Positions 14,307-23,912 are shown, counted from the first letter of the stretch. The stretch: 64,000 nt of DNA from Aureibacillus halotolerans (GCF_004363045.1 NZ_SNYJ01000002.1:404020-468019), one strand, 5' to 3'. The notes: generated by a model from the letters alone, not told the origin. Numbers and translations: made by a program.

Positions 14307-14915
14307 TCAGTTTTCTTTTAAACTTTTGACTTCAGGCATTGGAGAGCCGAGTGTAAGGGAGAGGAAGTAGCTTCCTCCTTCTGAGTACTGGTCAACATTT
14401 ACCACTAAAGTACTGGTATCCTCGGCCTCCCAGCGAATTTCAATGTGATTGTCTTTCATGGCTGTATGATGATTTAGAGGCTCGGATTCGGTAGATGTAG
14501 GCCCGGGTAATGCAGAGGAAAGGATTTGTTCAATGTATTCCGCGAGTTGGTCGAACGTATCTGGGTTGGCTGTTGAAAACACGTACCTACCAGACACAAG
14601 TTGGTGATCCTCGAAGGTGTAGATCATATTTTGCTTGATGTTCTCATACAAAGGAAATTCACCTTCAACAACATAACGGTCTGCATCATCAAGTGGGGTT
14701 CCTTGTAAATTTTCATGTTCAGCAATTTCATCGGAGGACGTTAACCAATCGAAGCCTTGAAAAACAAAGGAATTTTGCGTGTAGATGTTTTCTACAAGCG
14801 GCTCAAGATGTTCCGGTTGTGAACTGCTTTGGTTGGAGCCAGAGACTCCAGAACATGCGGACAGGATGAATAGTAAACTTAGTAAAACATGAAAGTTATT
14901 AATGAAAAACCTCAT
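14307..14915 (-). CDS. Putative lipoprotein of unknown function
   Basis: A 202-residue protein with a clear lipoprotein signal: a short positive start, a hydrophobic stretch and the lipobox LSAC with Cys at residue 21. It should be cleaved by LspA and anchored on the outer face of the membrane. The rest is soluble and Glu/Asp-rich, with no motif I recognise. AAAGGAG lies 8 bases before the ATG. It is a single gene, converging on the pyr operon, at the place where B. subtilis carries sulfate-assimilation genes as I remember it. The function is unknown. Confidence 0.75.
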   Translation of the reverse strand: MRFFINNFHVLLSLLFILSACSGVSGSNQSSSQPEHLEPLVENIYTQNSFVFQGFDWLTSSDEIAEHENLQGTPLDDADRYVVEGEFPLYENIKQNMIYTFEDHQLVSGRYVFSTANPDTFDQLAEYIEQILSSALPGPTSTESEPLNHHTAMKDNHIEIRWEAEDTSTLVVNVDQYSEGGSYFLSLTLGSPMPEVKSLKEN

Positions 14916-14950
14916 TTCGTATCACTCCTTTAAAATTAGTTTAATAAAAA

Positions 14951-15375
14951 CTCAATTTTCGCACCTTACACGTACATTTAGCAGACACGCTTATAGTTGA
15001 GGCAAAACCTATAATTGTGTTGGGGTTGCTTTTTATACAAGCTGCCATACGCTCGCTTCCACCCTTAAGGGCACAAGTGCATTATCGATTCGATAAGACC
15101 TCGTCGTGATTTTTTTGCCGCTGGCGTCTCGCTAATGGCTGCTTTTCATGATACATTCATTTTTTTATGACATGAATTAAAAAGGGACTTATCTCGTTAT
15201 CTGCTTAGTTACGAAAAGTCGATCTTTATATAAAACAGGATTGTGAGCATTGACACCTTTATAGTTACTGAATACATCAGGAGTTGTTCTCAAGATGTCA
15301 ATCGATCTATCTCTCCTTGCTTCCGCTCGGGTACAGCAAGCGTTAATGTGATTTTTACTCTGCGAAAGGTGTCTA
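14951..15375 (-). repeat. Intergenic repeat R1, copy A (near full length)
   Basis: Read on the minus strand, this 425-base unit begins GACACCTTTCGCA, contains the R1 core (15041-15142) with CACTTGTGCCCTTAAGGGTG and GAAGCGAGCGTATGG, and ends AAGGTGCGAAAATTGAG. It aligns by eye along its whole length with the unit at 43506-43940 and partly with 23526-23883 and 63068-63256. No plausible ORF is present. It fills most of the gap 14916-15604 and abuts a transposase remnant at its left end. Confidence 0.8.
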
Positions 15376-15376
15376 A

Positions 15377-15499
15377 TTAAAAATATAATGCGTTTTTGAA
15401 ATACATCGTTGTAGCCAAATTAAGATAGGCAATATCCTTCTCCATTCGTTTGTATCCACCGGCAGAGAACCATCTTCCCGGTTTAATTCCACTGTCATA
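15377..15499 (-). pseudogene. Transposase-like C-terminal remnant
   Basis: The minus strand encodes a coherent stretch of about 40 residues, containing GIKPGRWFSAGGYKRMEKD and AYLNLATTMYF, ending at a TAA (15377-15379). Two stop codons lie just upstream in frame. The style resembles the C-terminus of an IS transposase, but I cannot assign the family. It ends two bases from repeat copy A, so the two may derive from one element. It is too short and broken to be functional. Confidence 0.45.
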
Positions 15500-15552
15500 T
15501 TATTACTTGAATTCGATGACAGAATCGAGATTTACTCCTTAAATAATGTTTC

Positions 15553-15581
15553 TTGATATGATCGTTGAATTGATTGATAAT
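15553..15581 (+). promoter_or_regulatory. Candidate promoter of the mntA-hepT pair
   Basis: TTGATA (15553-15558) and GATAAT (15576-15581) are 17 bases apart, 23 bases before the mntA ATG. No inverted repeat operator is obvious around it. Confidence 0.5.
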
Positions 15582-15604
15582 AAACTAAATGAGAGGTGAA
15601 TTAA

Positions 15605-15895
15605 ATGAATGGTCATCAACTATTAAGCAATCATAGGCATGAAGTTTTATCGTTTGCTAAGGAGAATGGAATTGTAAATGTTCGTTTATTTGGTTCAACA
15701 GCCCGAGGGGAAGATCATAATGAAAGTGATATCGATTTATTAGTTGACATCGAAGACGGATGTACATTATTTGATGTTATTCGATTCAAACAATCCGTTG
15801 AAGATCTTTTAGGAAAAAGAATAGATGTTGTCTCTGAGCACGCTTTACACCAAACCATACGTGGTTCAGTATTGGATGAGGCTGTAGATTTATGA
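15605..15895 (+). CDS. mntA: MntA-like minimal nucleotidyltransferase antitoxin
   Basis: A 96-residue single-domain nucleotidyltransferase of the MNT type. It has GSTARG at residues 30-35, the metal-binding pair D42 and D44 in SDIDLL, and a third Asp (D74) in KRIDVV. In characterised MntA/HepT modules this enzyme adds AMP units to the HEPN toxin and silences it. GAGAGGTG precedes the ATG. The stop overlaps the next gene as ATGA, so the two are translated together. Known alternatives for the fold, such as aminoglycoside modification, are unlikely given the partner. Confidence 0.87.
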   Translation: MNGHQLLSNHRHEVLSFAKENGIVNVRLFGSTARGEDHNESDIDLLVDIEDGCTLFDVIRFKQSVEDLLGKRIDVVSEHALHQTIRGSVLDEAVDL

Positions 15896-16224
15896 AAGAC
15901 AACAAATTGTATGTGTCCCATATATTAGACAGCTTGAATCAGATTGAATCTTATTGTTCAGACGGAAAAAACAGCTTTTTTCAATCCAGATTGATTCAAG
16001 ATGCTGTCATTCGAAATTTGGAAATTATCGGTGAGGCGACAAAGCAACTTTCAGGAGAGTTCAGAAAGAAGCATGATCATATTCCATGGCGAGAAATGGC
16101 AGGATTAAGGGATATTTTAATTCATGATTATTTTGGAGTTGATTTGCGAACGGTATGGGGAGTTATTGAAAAAGAATTGCCAAAACTTAAAAAACAGGTA
16201 CAAAAGATAATAATTGAATGGTGA
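15892..16224 (+). CDS. hepT: HepT-like HEPN-domain RNase toxin
   Basis: A 110-residue all-helical HEPN/DUF86 protein. The RX4HXY motif is intact as R73-D-I-L-I-H78-D-Y80, the expected RNase active site with the tyrosine that MntA AMPylates in studied pairs. IIGEATKQL, another family signature, precedes it. All key residues are present, so the toxin is probably active and held in check by the overlapping antitoxin gene. Targets may be tRNA, by family knowledge only. Confidence 0.87.
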   Translation: MKDNKLYVSHILDSLNQIESYCSDGKNSFFQSRLIQDAVIRNLEIIGEATKQLSGEFRKKHDHIPWREMAGLRDILIHDYFGVDLRTVWGVIEKELPKLKKQVQKIIIEW

Positions 16225-16262
16225 TCATTGTTCGTTGAGTTTATTTCATGGGGTAAAGAAAG

Positions 16263-16387
16263 CAGGCTGATGACAACCTCTCGCTTTCGTTATTGCTGCG
16301 CATTGAAAGACAAACGTTTTCATTCAGCCTGAATCTAGTGTAGCATTTGTAGCCCGGGGTGAAAGCGAGCGTATGGCTCGCTTTCAC
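16263..16387. terminator. Two hairpins between hepT and rqcH
   Basis: CAGGCTGA (16263-16270) can pair with TCAGCCTG (16324-16331). A perfect 12-bp stem, GTGAAAGCGAGC (16359-16370) with GCTCGCTTTCAC (16376-16387) around GTATG, follows. The second stem carries the GTGAAAGCGAGCGTATGG string shared with the tails of R1 repeats. The genes on both sides converge here, so the hairpins may stop transcription from both, although no strong T-run is present. Confidence 0.5.
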
Positions 16388-16416
16388 TCAAGGATGTCAA
16401 CCGTTCATTTCTTCAT

Positions 16417-18120
16417 TTACCGTCTTAATCCCAGCACCGCTTCCTCATCAGGCGTCACATACACCGTCTGCTGTTCATCGTAAATGACAAAACCTGGCTT
16501 GGCTCCACGAGGCTTGCGCACATGCCGTATTTGCGTATAATCTACCGGCACAGACGACGATTGCCCTGCTTTGCTGTAAAAGGCGGCGATCATGGCTGCC
16601 TCCCGAATGGCTTGCTCTGATGGTTCATCTGAACGGATGACGACGTGAGAGCCAGGAATGTCCTTCGTATGAAACCACATATCACTTTTATGGGCAAAAC
16701 GGTTTGTGAGGTATTCGTTTTGCGTATTGTTTTTGCCTACATATATCGGAAAGCCATCAGAGGATTCAAATTGAGAAAGCGTTGGTTTGTCTTTTGCTTT
16801 CTTTTTCGCTGGTGCTTTTCGCTGCTTGAGAAAGCCTTCTTGGATCAGCTCTTCGCGAATTTCGCCAATGTCTTCTGTTCCCGCCGTTAGCAGCTGACTG
16901 ACAAGCGTATCAAGATAGACATTTTCCTCTTCTGTCTCTTTAATCTGTTCATGCACAAACGTTTTTGCTTTTTTTAGCTTCGTGTATTTTTGAAAGCTTT
17001 TCTGCGCATTTTCAGCGGCTGATTTATGTGGATCGAGTGTGATGGTCAATGTTGGCTGTGATTCTTCGTAATAGTCGAGCACATCGACGGTTTTATCGCC
17101 AGGTTTAATCAGATGCATATGGGCCGTTAGCAGCTCGCCTTTTTTCTTATAGCTGTCGGCTTTTTCAGCATCCTTTTCGGTCAGCTGAAGTTTTTTTATC
17201 TTTTTTTCATTCTTTTTCATTTCATTGCTTAGCAGCCTGCTAATGTCGTGGCTTTGCTGTCTCACACGGTCACGTTCGGCTTTTCCAGTGAAGAATCCGT
17301 CCAGCATGGCTGAAGCTGACTGGAAATGGATCGTCTCACCAGTAAATTGAGGTAAAGGGAGAACATAAAAAAACGGCTTGCTTTCTTTATAATGTAAAAA
17401 GTCGAATGTATTGCTACGAATCGTTTTCATCGTTTGAAGAAACGCAGTAATCAATCCATCCTTTTGACCAATTCCTGCCGACTTTACGATGGATTCGGCA
17501 AGCAATGGAGAAACACCCTCGAATGCATTGACGAGCTGTCCTGAGAGCTTACCCGCATTAAAGTCGAGTGTACGAAGCACATCCATCTCACTGGCTTCCA
17601 GAGGATTGTGTTTGCCTTTGCCAGGAGGTTGAACGTACGGTCTGCCTGGCAAGACAGTTCGATGGCGATTCACTGAAGGACCTAAATGCTTAATGCTATC
17701 GACAATGGTTTTCGTGCTGCTGTCAACAAGCAATAGATTGCTATGCTTGCCCATTAATTCAAACGTCAGCTCTTTAAAAGACGTATCGCCAATTTCCGTT
17801 TTTCCTCGCGCTTTTAGCGTGACAACACGTTCCAAGCCAAGCTGCTCAATATCCTCGATTATGCTGCCTTCAAGATGCTTCCGCAGCACCATACAAAACA
17901 TTGGTGGTTCTTTCGGGTTCGTGCGCTTTTCAGTCGTCGTATGAAAGCGAGCATAGCTTGGATGCACGGAAAACAATAACGTTATGTTTTCTCGTTGAGC
18001 CCGTACCGTAAATAACACATCTGTGTCGGAAGGTTGATAAATTTTTGTAATCCTTCCACCCATCAGCTTCGACTTTAATTCTTCTACGACGGCTCTCGTT
18101 ACAATTCCGTCAAAAGACAT
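16417..18120 (-). CDS. rqcH: RqcH, ribosome-associated quality control factor (NFACT family)
   Basis: Homologue of eukaryotic Rqc2/NEMF, formerly called a fibronectin-binding protein (YloA). In B. subtilis it binds stalled 50S subunits and recruits tRNA-Ala to add C-terminal alanine tails. The NFACT-N domain fills the first 200 residues, a coiled-coil middle follows, and the NFACT-R domain with FHTKDIPGSHVVIR lies near the C-terminus. GAGGTG precedes the ATG at 18118-18120 (MSFDG), giving 567 residues; a second ATG directly before it is also possible. The residue pair at 97-98 is Glu-Arg, where I recall Asp-Arg in the studied proteins. Confidence 0.94.
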   Translation of the reverse strand: MSFDGIVTRAVVEELKSKLMGGRITKIYQPSDTDVLFTVRAQRENITLLFSVHPSYARFHTTTEKRTNPKEPPMFCMVLRKHLEGSIIEDIEQLGLERVVTLKARGKTEIGDTSFKELTFELMGKHSNLLLVDSSTKTIVDSIKHLGPSVNRHRTVLPGRPYVQPPGKGKHNPLEASEMDVLRTLDFNAGKLSGQLVNAFEGVSPLLAESIVKSAGIGQKDGLITAFLQTMKTIRSNTFDFLHYKESKPFFYVLPLPQFTGETIHFQSASAMLDGFFTGKAERDRVRQQSHDISRLLSNEMKKNEKKIKKLQLTEKDAEKADSYKKKGELLTAHMHLIKPGDKTVDVLDYYEESQPTLTITLDPHKSAAENAQKSFQKYTKLKKAKTFVHEQIKETEEENVYLDTLVSQLLTAGTEDIGEIREELIQEGFLKQRKAPAKKKAKDKPTLSQFESSDGFPIYVGKNNTQNEYLTNRFAHKSDMWFHTKDIPGSHVVIRSDEPSEQAIREAAMIAAFYSKAGQSSSVPVDYTQIRHVRKPRGAKPGFVIYDEQQTVYVTPDEEAVLGLRR

Positions 18121-18147
18121 CATTATCACCTCATTATTCCACCTTTT

Positions 18148-18156
18148 AGTATAGCA
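18148..18156 (-). promoter_or_regulatory. Candidate extended -10 promoter of rqcH
   Basis: On the minus strand TGCTATACT occurs 28 bases before the rqcH start. No good -35 box is seen, so an extended -10 promoter is likely. Confidence 0.4.
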
Positions 18157-18264
18157 AATTGAAGCGAAAACCTCCATGCTGAACACCTAAAACCTCCATC
18201 TATCGGTAGCATCTTTTTGTACAAGCTTGAATAAGATGAATACTGATAGAGGAGGTCGAAGAAA

Positions 18265-20988
18265 GTGCAGTGGTACAAAAAAACAACTGATGAGACAATG
18301 AACGCCTTTCAAACGAGTCAAACACATGGACTTACGGCAGTGGAGGCATCTGAGAAGCGACAAGCAGAAGGAGATAATGTCATTCATGAAGGAGAAGTGT
18401 CGTCGCGTCTTCAAACATTCCTCCTTCAATTCAAGGATTTTATGGTGCTTGTGCTTATTGCAGCTACCCTTGTATCAGGTTTGCTAGGAGAATACATTGA
18501 CGCCCTAGCCATTTTGGCCATTATTCTTCTAAACGGTTGTTTGGGATACATTCAAGAAAGAAAGGCAGAAAAATCCCTCGCATCCTTAAAGGCGTTGTCT
18601 GCTCCACAGACGCTTGTGCTTCGGGATGGCGCATGGGAAAAGGTGCCTTCGCTTGAATTGGTCACTGGAGATATTATTCGGCTTCAAAGTGGTGATCGTG
18701 TAGGCGCGGATTGTCGACTACTTACAGCAGATCGGCTTCAAGTTGATGAATCGGCGCTAACGGGGGAATCGTTGCCAGTTGATAAAACGACTGCCGCCTT
18801 GCTAGCGGACGAGTTGTCGTTAGGTGATCAGGAAAATATGTCGTTTATGGGCACGTTGATTACGCGTGGCTCAGGGACGGCCGTCGTCACGGCGACGGGT
18901 ATGCAGACGGCCATGGGAACGATTGCTGACTTAATTCAATCATCTGCTTCAATCACCACTCCTTTGCAGCGCAAGCTTGAGGAACTGGGGAAAATTCTAA
19001 TTGTTGCTGCGCTTGGGTTAACCTTTATCGTCGTGTTGCTTGGTATATGGCAAGGTCATGAGCTTTATACGATGGTCCTTGCGGGCGTTTCACTTGCTGT
19101 CGCAGCCATTCCAGAAGGGCTGCCGGCCATTGTGACGGTTGCTTTGGCTTTAGGCGTTCAGCGAATGATACGGCGCAATGCGATTATTCGTAAGCTTCCC
19201 GCAGTGGAAACGCTTGGCTGCACATCGGTGATATGTTCCGACAAAACGGGGACGCTCACCAAAAACGAAATGACGGTGCAGCGTCTGTGGGCAGGAGGGG
19301 AAGAGTGGCAGGTGAGCGGATCGGGGTATGCTCCTAAAGGCAGCTTTCACATTCCTGGCTCGCCTGATACGGAGGTTGACGCTCGTCATGCTCCGCAGCT
19401 TCAGCAACTCCTAACCTTTGGTGCACTATGCAATCACGCGGACATCCAACTGGATGAGTCGGGGCAGTATAAGCTGCAAGGGGATCCGACAGATGGAGCG
19501 CTACTTGCGGTGGCTTCAAAAGCGGGCATTGATCGAAAAGGACTGCTTGACGATTTCACAGTCGTGCAGGAGTTTCCGTTTGATTCGCAGCGTAAAATGA
19601 TGAGTGTGATTGTGCAGAACAAAAAGAATGAGCTCTTTGTCATAACGAAAGGAGCGCCAGATTTTATAAGTCAACGATGCAACCGGCGCATTCATAACGG
19701 GCGGATCCAGCGGATGGGGACGACGGAGACGAGACAAATGGCAGATGTCGTTGATCAAATGGCAGATGACGCTCTAAGAACACTCGCTGTTGCGTATAAA
19801 AAGCTCGTTTCGATTGACGAGGCAAAAGACATTGAACGTGTTGAAAGTGAGCTTGTCCTCGTTGGTGTTGCAGGTATGATTGATCCGCCTAGAGAAGGGG
19901 TAAGAGAGTCGATTGATGCCTGCCGCGATGCAGGCATCCGCACGGTGATGATCACGGGGGATCATGCGAAAACGGCTGCCGCTATTGCTGGGCAGCTTGG
20001 AATGAGACGAGCAAATGGGCGTATTTTAGAAGGACGGCAGCTTGATCAAATGTCGGCAGAAGAGCTGGCAACAGACATTGATCATATTGATGTGTTCGCT
20101 CGCGTGTCGCCTACTCATAAATTACGCATTGTGCAAGCGTATCAAAAAAGGGGTCATGTCTGTGCGATGACGGGCGATGGGGTCAATGATGCTCCTGCCA
20201 TAAAAGCCGCCGATATTGGCATCTCTATGGGGAAAACAGGAACCGATGTGGCGCGCGAAGCCTCTGATTTGATTTTGACTGATGACCGTTTCGAAACGAT
20301 TCAAGCCGCCGTGAAAGAAGGCCGCAACATTTACGAAAATGTCCGTAAGTTTATCCGTTATTTGCTTGCCTCCAATGTTGGAGAAATTTTAGTGATGTTG
20401 TTTGCGATGTTAGCTGGTCTTCCTTTGCCGTTGGTGCCCATCCAAATTCTTTGGGTGAATCTTGTGACGGATGGTTTGCCGGCACTCGCCTTAGGGATGG
20501 ATCAACCTGAAGATGAAGTGATGCGACGTAAGCCCCGACCTTTAAAAGAGGGGATTTTCTCACGAGGACTCGCATGGAAAATTATCTCGCGAGGATTTTT
20601 GATCGGAGCTGCCTCCTTGCTAGCCTTTTGGCTGACGCTAAATGAATCCGGGGAACTCATTGAAGCACAAACGGTTGCTTTTTTGACGCTTGTGATGGCG
20701 CAGCTAATCCATGTGTTTGACTGTCGAAGTGATCATTCGATTTTTCATCGCAATCCATTTCAAAATATGTTCTTGGTTGCGGCAGTCCTGCTTTCTTTTC
20801 TCATGGTACTTGTTGTTGTCTACGTCCCAGGTCTTCAAACGATTTTTCACACCGTTCCAATTGGCTGGAGAGAATGGTTGCTCGTGCTCGGTATGGCTGC
20901 TATTCCAACGTTTTTGCTCTCCATATTCCATTTTCAGTCAGGTGCAAAGCAGCTTCAGCGAAGAAAACCAGGCGTCGCATTAAAATAA
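18265..20988 (+). CDS. yloB: Calcium-transporting P-type ATPase (YloB-like)
   Basis: P2A-type cation pump of the cytoplasmic membrane, 907 residues. It shows the TGES actuator motif, the phosphorylation site DKTGTLT (Asp near residue 326), the hinge [11 protein letters not shown], and PEGLP in membrane segment 4. The last three hundred residues hold the C-terminal membrane bundle. GTG 18265 has GGAGG 9 bases upstream. It is divergent from rqcH. The B. subtilis homologue binds and moves Ca2+ in sporulating cells; the ion here is inferred from family. Confidence 0.93.
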   Translation: MQWYKKTTDETMNAFQTSQTHGLTAVEASEKRQAEGDNVIHEGEVSSRLQTFLLQFKDFMVLVLIAATLVSGLLGEYIDALAILAIILLNGCLGYIQERKAEKSLASLKALSAPQTLVLRDGAWEKVPSLELVTGDIIRLQSGDRVGADCRLLTADRLQVDESALTGESLPVDKTTAALLADELSLGDQENMSFMGTLITRGSGTAVVTATGMQTAMGTIADLIQSSASITTPLQRKLEELGKILIVAALGLTFIVVLLGIWQGHELYTMVLAGVSLAVAAIPEGLPAIVTVALALGVQRMIRRNAIIRKLPAVETLGCTSVICSDKTGTLTKNEMTVQRLWAGGEEWQVSGSGYAPKGSFHIPGSPDTEVDARHAPQLQQLLTFGALCNHADIQLDESGQYKLQGDPTDGALLAVASKAGIDRKGLLDDFTVVQEFPFDSQRKMMSVIVQNKKNELFVITKGAPDFISQRCNRRIHNGRIQRMGTTETRQMADVVDQMADDALRTLAVAYKKLVSIDEAKDIERVESELVLVGVAGMIDPPREGVRESIDACRDAGIRTVMITGDHAKTAAAIAGQLGMRRANGRILEGRQLDQMSAEELATDIDHIDVFARVSPTHKLRIVQAYQKRGHVCAMTGDGVNDAPAIKAADIGISMGKTGTDVAREASDLILTDDRFETIQAAVKEGRNIYENVRKFIRYLLASNVGEILVMLFAMLAGLPLPLVPIQILWVNLVTDGLPALALGMDQPEDEVMRRKPRPLKEGIFSRGLAWKIISRGFLIGAASLLAFWLTLNESGELIEAQTVAFLTLVMAQLIHVFDCRSDHSIFHRNPFQNMFLVAAVLLSFLMVLVVVYVPGLQTIFHTVPIGWREWLLVLGMAAIPTFLLSIFHFQSGAKQLQRRKPGVALK

Positions 20989-21001
20989 TTCGAACCAAAC
21001 T

Positions 21002-21033
21002 CAAGTGCCGTAGGTTACGCGGCACTTGTTCTT
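21002..21033 (+). terminator. Terminator after the Ca2+ ATPase gene
   Basis: CAAGTGCCG pairs with CGGCACTTG around a nine-base loop, followed by TTCTTGTTC. Confidence 0.7.
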
Positions 21034-21054
21034 GTTCGTAAAATAAATTAGAAT
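21026..21054 (+). promoter_or_regulatory. Candidate promoter of yloC-remA-gmk-rpoZ
   Basis: TTGTTC (21026-21031) and TAGAAT (21049-21054) are 17 bases apart, directly after the yloB terminator. Confidence 0.5.
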
Positions 21055-21074
21055 GAAAGGTGGATGTGATAGCG

Positions 21075-21953
21075 ATGATAAATAGCATGACTGGATTTGG
21101 AACAGGGGCTTCGAAGGATGGACTTATCGTTGAAGTAAAGTCTGTCAATCACCGATTTAAGGAAATTTCCGTGAAGATGCCTCGAAATGTCTTACAGATC
21201 GAGGACCGAATCAAAGCAAGCATCGCAAGTGAGGTGGCACGGGGAAAAATAGAAGTGCATGTGACAGTAGACGATGCACGCGTATTACCTCAGCAAATGG
21301 ATGTCAATTGGTTGCTCTTAGATCAACTCGTCGAACAGGTTGTAAGGGGCAAGGAACGGTACGGTTTGACAGAAGCCATTTCACTTCAAGCGCTGTTTCA
21401 GCATGATGGCGTCCTGGTCACAAATGATCGTAGCGACCGAGATAAAGAGCAGTTTGCCGAGTCTCTGTTTGCTGCATTAAAGGAAGCGATCGCGCACATG
21501 CTTTCAATGCGTCGTCTGGAAGGGTCGCGGCTTTCCAAAGATATCAACGAACGCATCGACGCGATCACTGTAGTGATTGAGCAGATGGAAACACTCGTCC
21601 CAGAAGCATCACGTACATATGAAGCCAAGCTACGTGCACGCTTGGTTGAATTGCTGGAAACAGAAGAAGGCAAGCGAGCAGAAGAACGGTTACAGATTGA
21701 AGTGTCGTTGCTCACAGAGAAACACGATGTGACAGAAGAGCTTGTCCGCATAAATAGCCATCTAGCGTTGTTTAAAGAAACACTTCTAAGTGAAGAGCCT
21801 GTGGGGCGTAAACTGGATTTTATTACACAGGAACTGCACAGAGAGGTGAATACGATCGGCTCAAAATCCCATCTCTTTTCAATAGCTGAAGCAGTGATCC
21901 TTATAAAGTCCGAGCTAGAAAAAATAAAAGAGCAGGTGCAAAACATTGAATAA
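21075..21953 (+). CDS. yloC: YicC/YloC family endoribonuclease
   Basis: A 292-residue protein of the YicC/YloC family, whose members have been shown to cut RNA. The family start INSMTGFG and the C-terminal EVNTIGSKS stretch, followed by an acidic/lysine-rich tail (VKSELEKIKEQVQNIE), are intact. I chose ATG 21075 over GTG 21060 because AAAGGTGG lies 11 bases before it and the family begins at MxxSMTGFG. Placement upstream of remA and gmk is the same as in B. subtilis. Confidence 0.92.
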   Translation: MINSMTGFGTGASKDGLIVEVKSVNHRFKEISVKMPRNVLQIEDRIKASIASEVARGKIEVHVTVDDARVLPQQMDVNWLLLDQLVEQVVRGKERYGLTEAISLQALFQHDGVLVTNDRSDRDKEQFAESLFAALKEAIAHMLSMRRLEGSRLSKDINERIDAITVVIEQMETLVPEASRTYEAKLRARLVELLETEEGKRAEERLQIEVSLLTEKHDVTEELVRINSHLALFKETLLSEEPVGRKLDFITQELHREVNTIGSKSHLFSIAEAVILIKSELEKIKEQVQNIE

Positions 21954-22019
21954 TAAAGACACCCTGCTTTTAAAATTCTGGACAAAAGGCTAAAATGGAA
22001 GAACTGAGAGGAGAATGGC

Positions 22020-22283
22020 ATGAGCATAAAATTAATCAACATTGGCTTTGGGAATATCGTCTCAGCCAATCGAATTATTTCTATCGTAAGTCCTGAATCG
22101 GCTCCAATCAAACGTATCATTCAAGAAGCACGCGATCGGAATATGCTGATCGACGCAACATATGGAAGGCGCACTAGAGCTGTCATCATTGCAGACAGCG
22201 ATCATGTAATATTGTCAGCTGTACAGCCAGAAACGGTTGCACAGCGTTTAGCCAATAAAGAAGAAATGTCGGAGGAAGGATAA
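22020..22283 (+). CDS. remA: RemA extracellular matrix regulator
   Basis: DUF370 protein of 87 residues. RemA is a DNA-binding activator of matrix operons in B. subtilis and forms large rings on DNA. The family start [16 protein letters not shown] and the central [15 protein letters not shown] are well kept. GAGAGGAGA lies about 6 bases before the ATG. Three bases separate it from gmk. Confidence 0.95.
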   Translation: MSIKLINIGFGNIVSANRIISIVSPESAPIKRIIQEARDRNMLIDATYGRRTRAVIIADSDHVILSAVQPETVAQRLANKEEMSEEG

Positions 22284-22906
<623 letters not shown>

Positions 22907-22907
<1 letters not shown>

Positions 22908-23140
22908 TGTTATATCCATCAATAGATTCATTAATGGAAACGATCGATTCCAAATACACGCTTGTTACTGTTTCAGCCAGACGAGCTAGACAGCTGCTTG
23001 AAGAAGAAAACTATTACATTGACCTTCCGAAATCACGCAAAAATGTAGGGGTCGCTCTTGAAGAAATTCAAGAAGGTCTTTTGACAGTTGATTATGTAGA
23101 CATCGTTCCATTACGAGGTATCCAATCTCAAAAAGAGTAA
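22907..23140 (+). CDS. rpoZ: RNA polymerase omega subunit
   Basis: Small assembly subunit of RNA polymerase. The 77-residue product has the family pattern [25 protein letters not shown] in its first third. ATG 22907 overlaps the gmk stop by one base and has GGAGAG 10 bases upstream; the TTG at 22904 is less likely. A terminator follows at once. Confidence 0.95.
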
Positions 23141-23170
23141 ACAACCTAAGTCTAGGTTGTTTCTTTTTTA
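23140..23170 (+). terminator. Terminator after rpoZ
   Basis: AACAACCTA pairs with TAGGTTGTT around a four-base loop, followed by TCTTTTTT. Confidence 0.85.
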
Positions 23171-23240
23171 GAGGCTGGGATATAACTATTTTATTAACAT
23201 GAAAATCCGAACAATTATTTAAACTGTTCGGATTTATGTT
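23171..23240. other. GAGGCTGGGATAT motif with hairpin
   Basis: The string GAGGCTGGGATATAA (23171-23185) is followed by a stem of AAATCCGAACA with TGTTCGGATTT (about 23204-23236). I recall similar GAGGCTGGGACAT-plus-hairpin elements in gaps of many Firmicutes genomes, but I have not checked this. No ORF is present. Confidence 0.5.
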
Positions 23241-23256
23241 TAGTTAAGTGGTTTTT

Positions 23257-23452
23257 CGATCGCTTCGGTAAAATACTTTGCTTTCCGCGGGCACGGCTTC
23301 AGCTTCCTCGGAAAGCAAAAACCGCTTTCCTGTGGGATCTTCAGCTCGTGCTGTTACACCCTACGGGTACAAGTGCAACATCGACTTGAGAAGAACTCGT
23401 CGTGTTTTCTTTGCCGCAGGAGTCTCCGTATTTTGCCTACGCTATCAACCTA
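23257..23452 (+). repeat. GC-rich repeat R2 (copy B0), interrupted by an R1 core
   Basis: Starts near CGCTTCGGTAAAATACTTTG, continues with TTTCCGCGGGCACGGCTTC and CCTCGGAAAGC, and ends GCAGGAGTCTCCGTATTTTGCC. Between CTGTT and GCAGGAGTCT lies an inverted R1 core (about 23355-23418) with GGGTACAAGTGCAACATCG. The uninterrupted R2 unit is at 60115-60242 on the other strand. A translated ORF across it is not credible. Confidence 0.75.
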
Positions 23453-23525
23453 TGTCTATTCATTATCCTTTCATTGTTCGGTTTTTGTGTAGTGTGTTTT
23501 TATTTTGTCCAAACTGGTCTTTTTT

Positions 23526-23883
23526 AGTGTCAAAAAACGCTAACTGTGCTTGAGTGTAGGCAATATGGAATAAGTCTATTGAAATAACGAGAAAAACACC
23601 TGCTTTATATAGTATAGAGAAGATCCAATGTTCACTAGTAATAATTAATCAAAAGCTGCCACTAGCGAGACCCCGCAGATTGCGGACGCGATCGAGGAGG
23701 CGCAGCAGAAGCCCGGCGGCTAAGAAATCACGACGAAGTTTTTTTGTTCAATGTTGCGCTTGTACCCTTTAGGGTGAAAGCGAGAGTATGACAGCTTGTA
23801 CAAAAAGCAACCACATAAATGAACTTCAAGTAAACCCAGTTATATCTAGGTGTATCTCCCAAATTCAATGTGCGAAGCTTGAG
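23526..23883 (+). repeat. Intergenic repeat R1, copy B
   Basis: Begins AGTGTCAAAAAACGCTAACTG, contains the R1 core (23655-23800) with CTTGTACCCTTTAGGGTGAA and ends TGTGCGAAGCTTGAG. Compared with copies A and C2 its core has about 40 extra bases (near 23676-23717) that are GC-rich. It ends 30 bases before coaBC, so a coaBC promoter would lie in or beside the repeat. Confidence 0.75.
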
Positions 23884-23912
23884 TTCTATTCAATAAAGGT
23901 AGGTGTGCGTTT

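Noticed and set aside
21398-22120. 240-codon minus-strand frame
   Set aside because: It is antisense to yloC and remA, which match their families along their whole length; no ribosome site and a Ser/Arg-rich product.
23278-23553. 91-codon frame in the rpoZ-coaBC gap
   Set aside because: It runs through R2 and R1 repeat sequence, has no ribosome site, and the other copies of the repeat break the frame.
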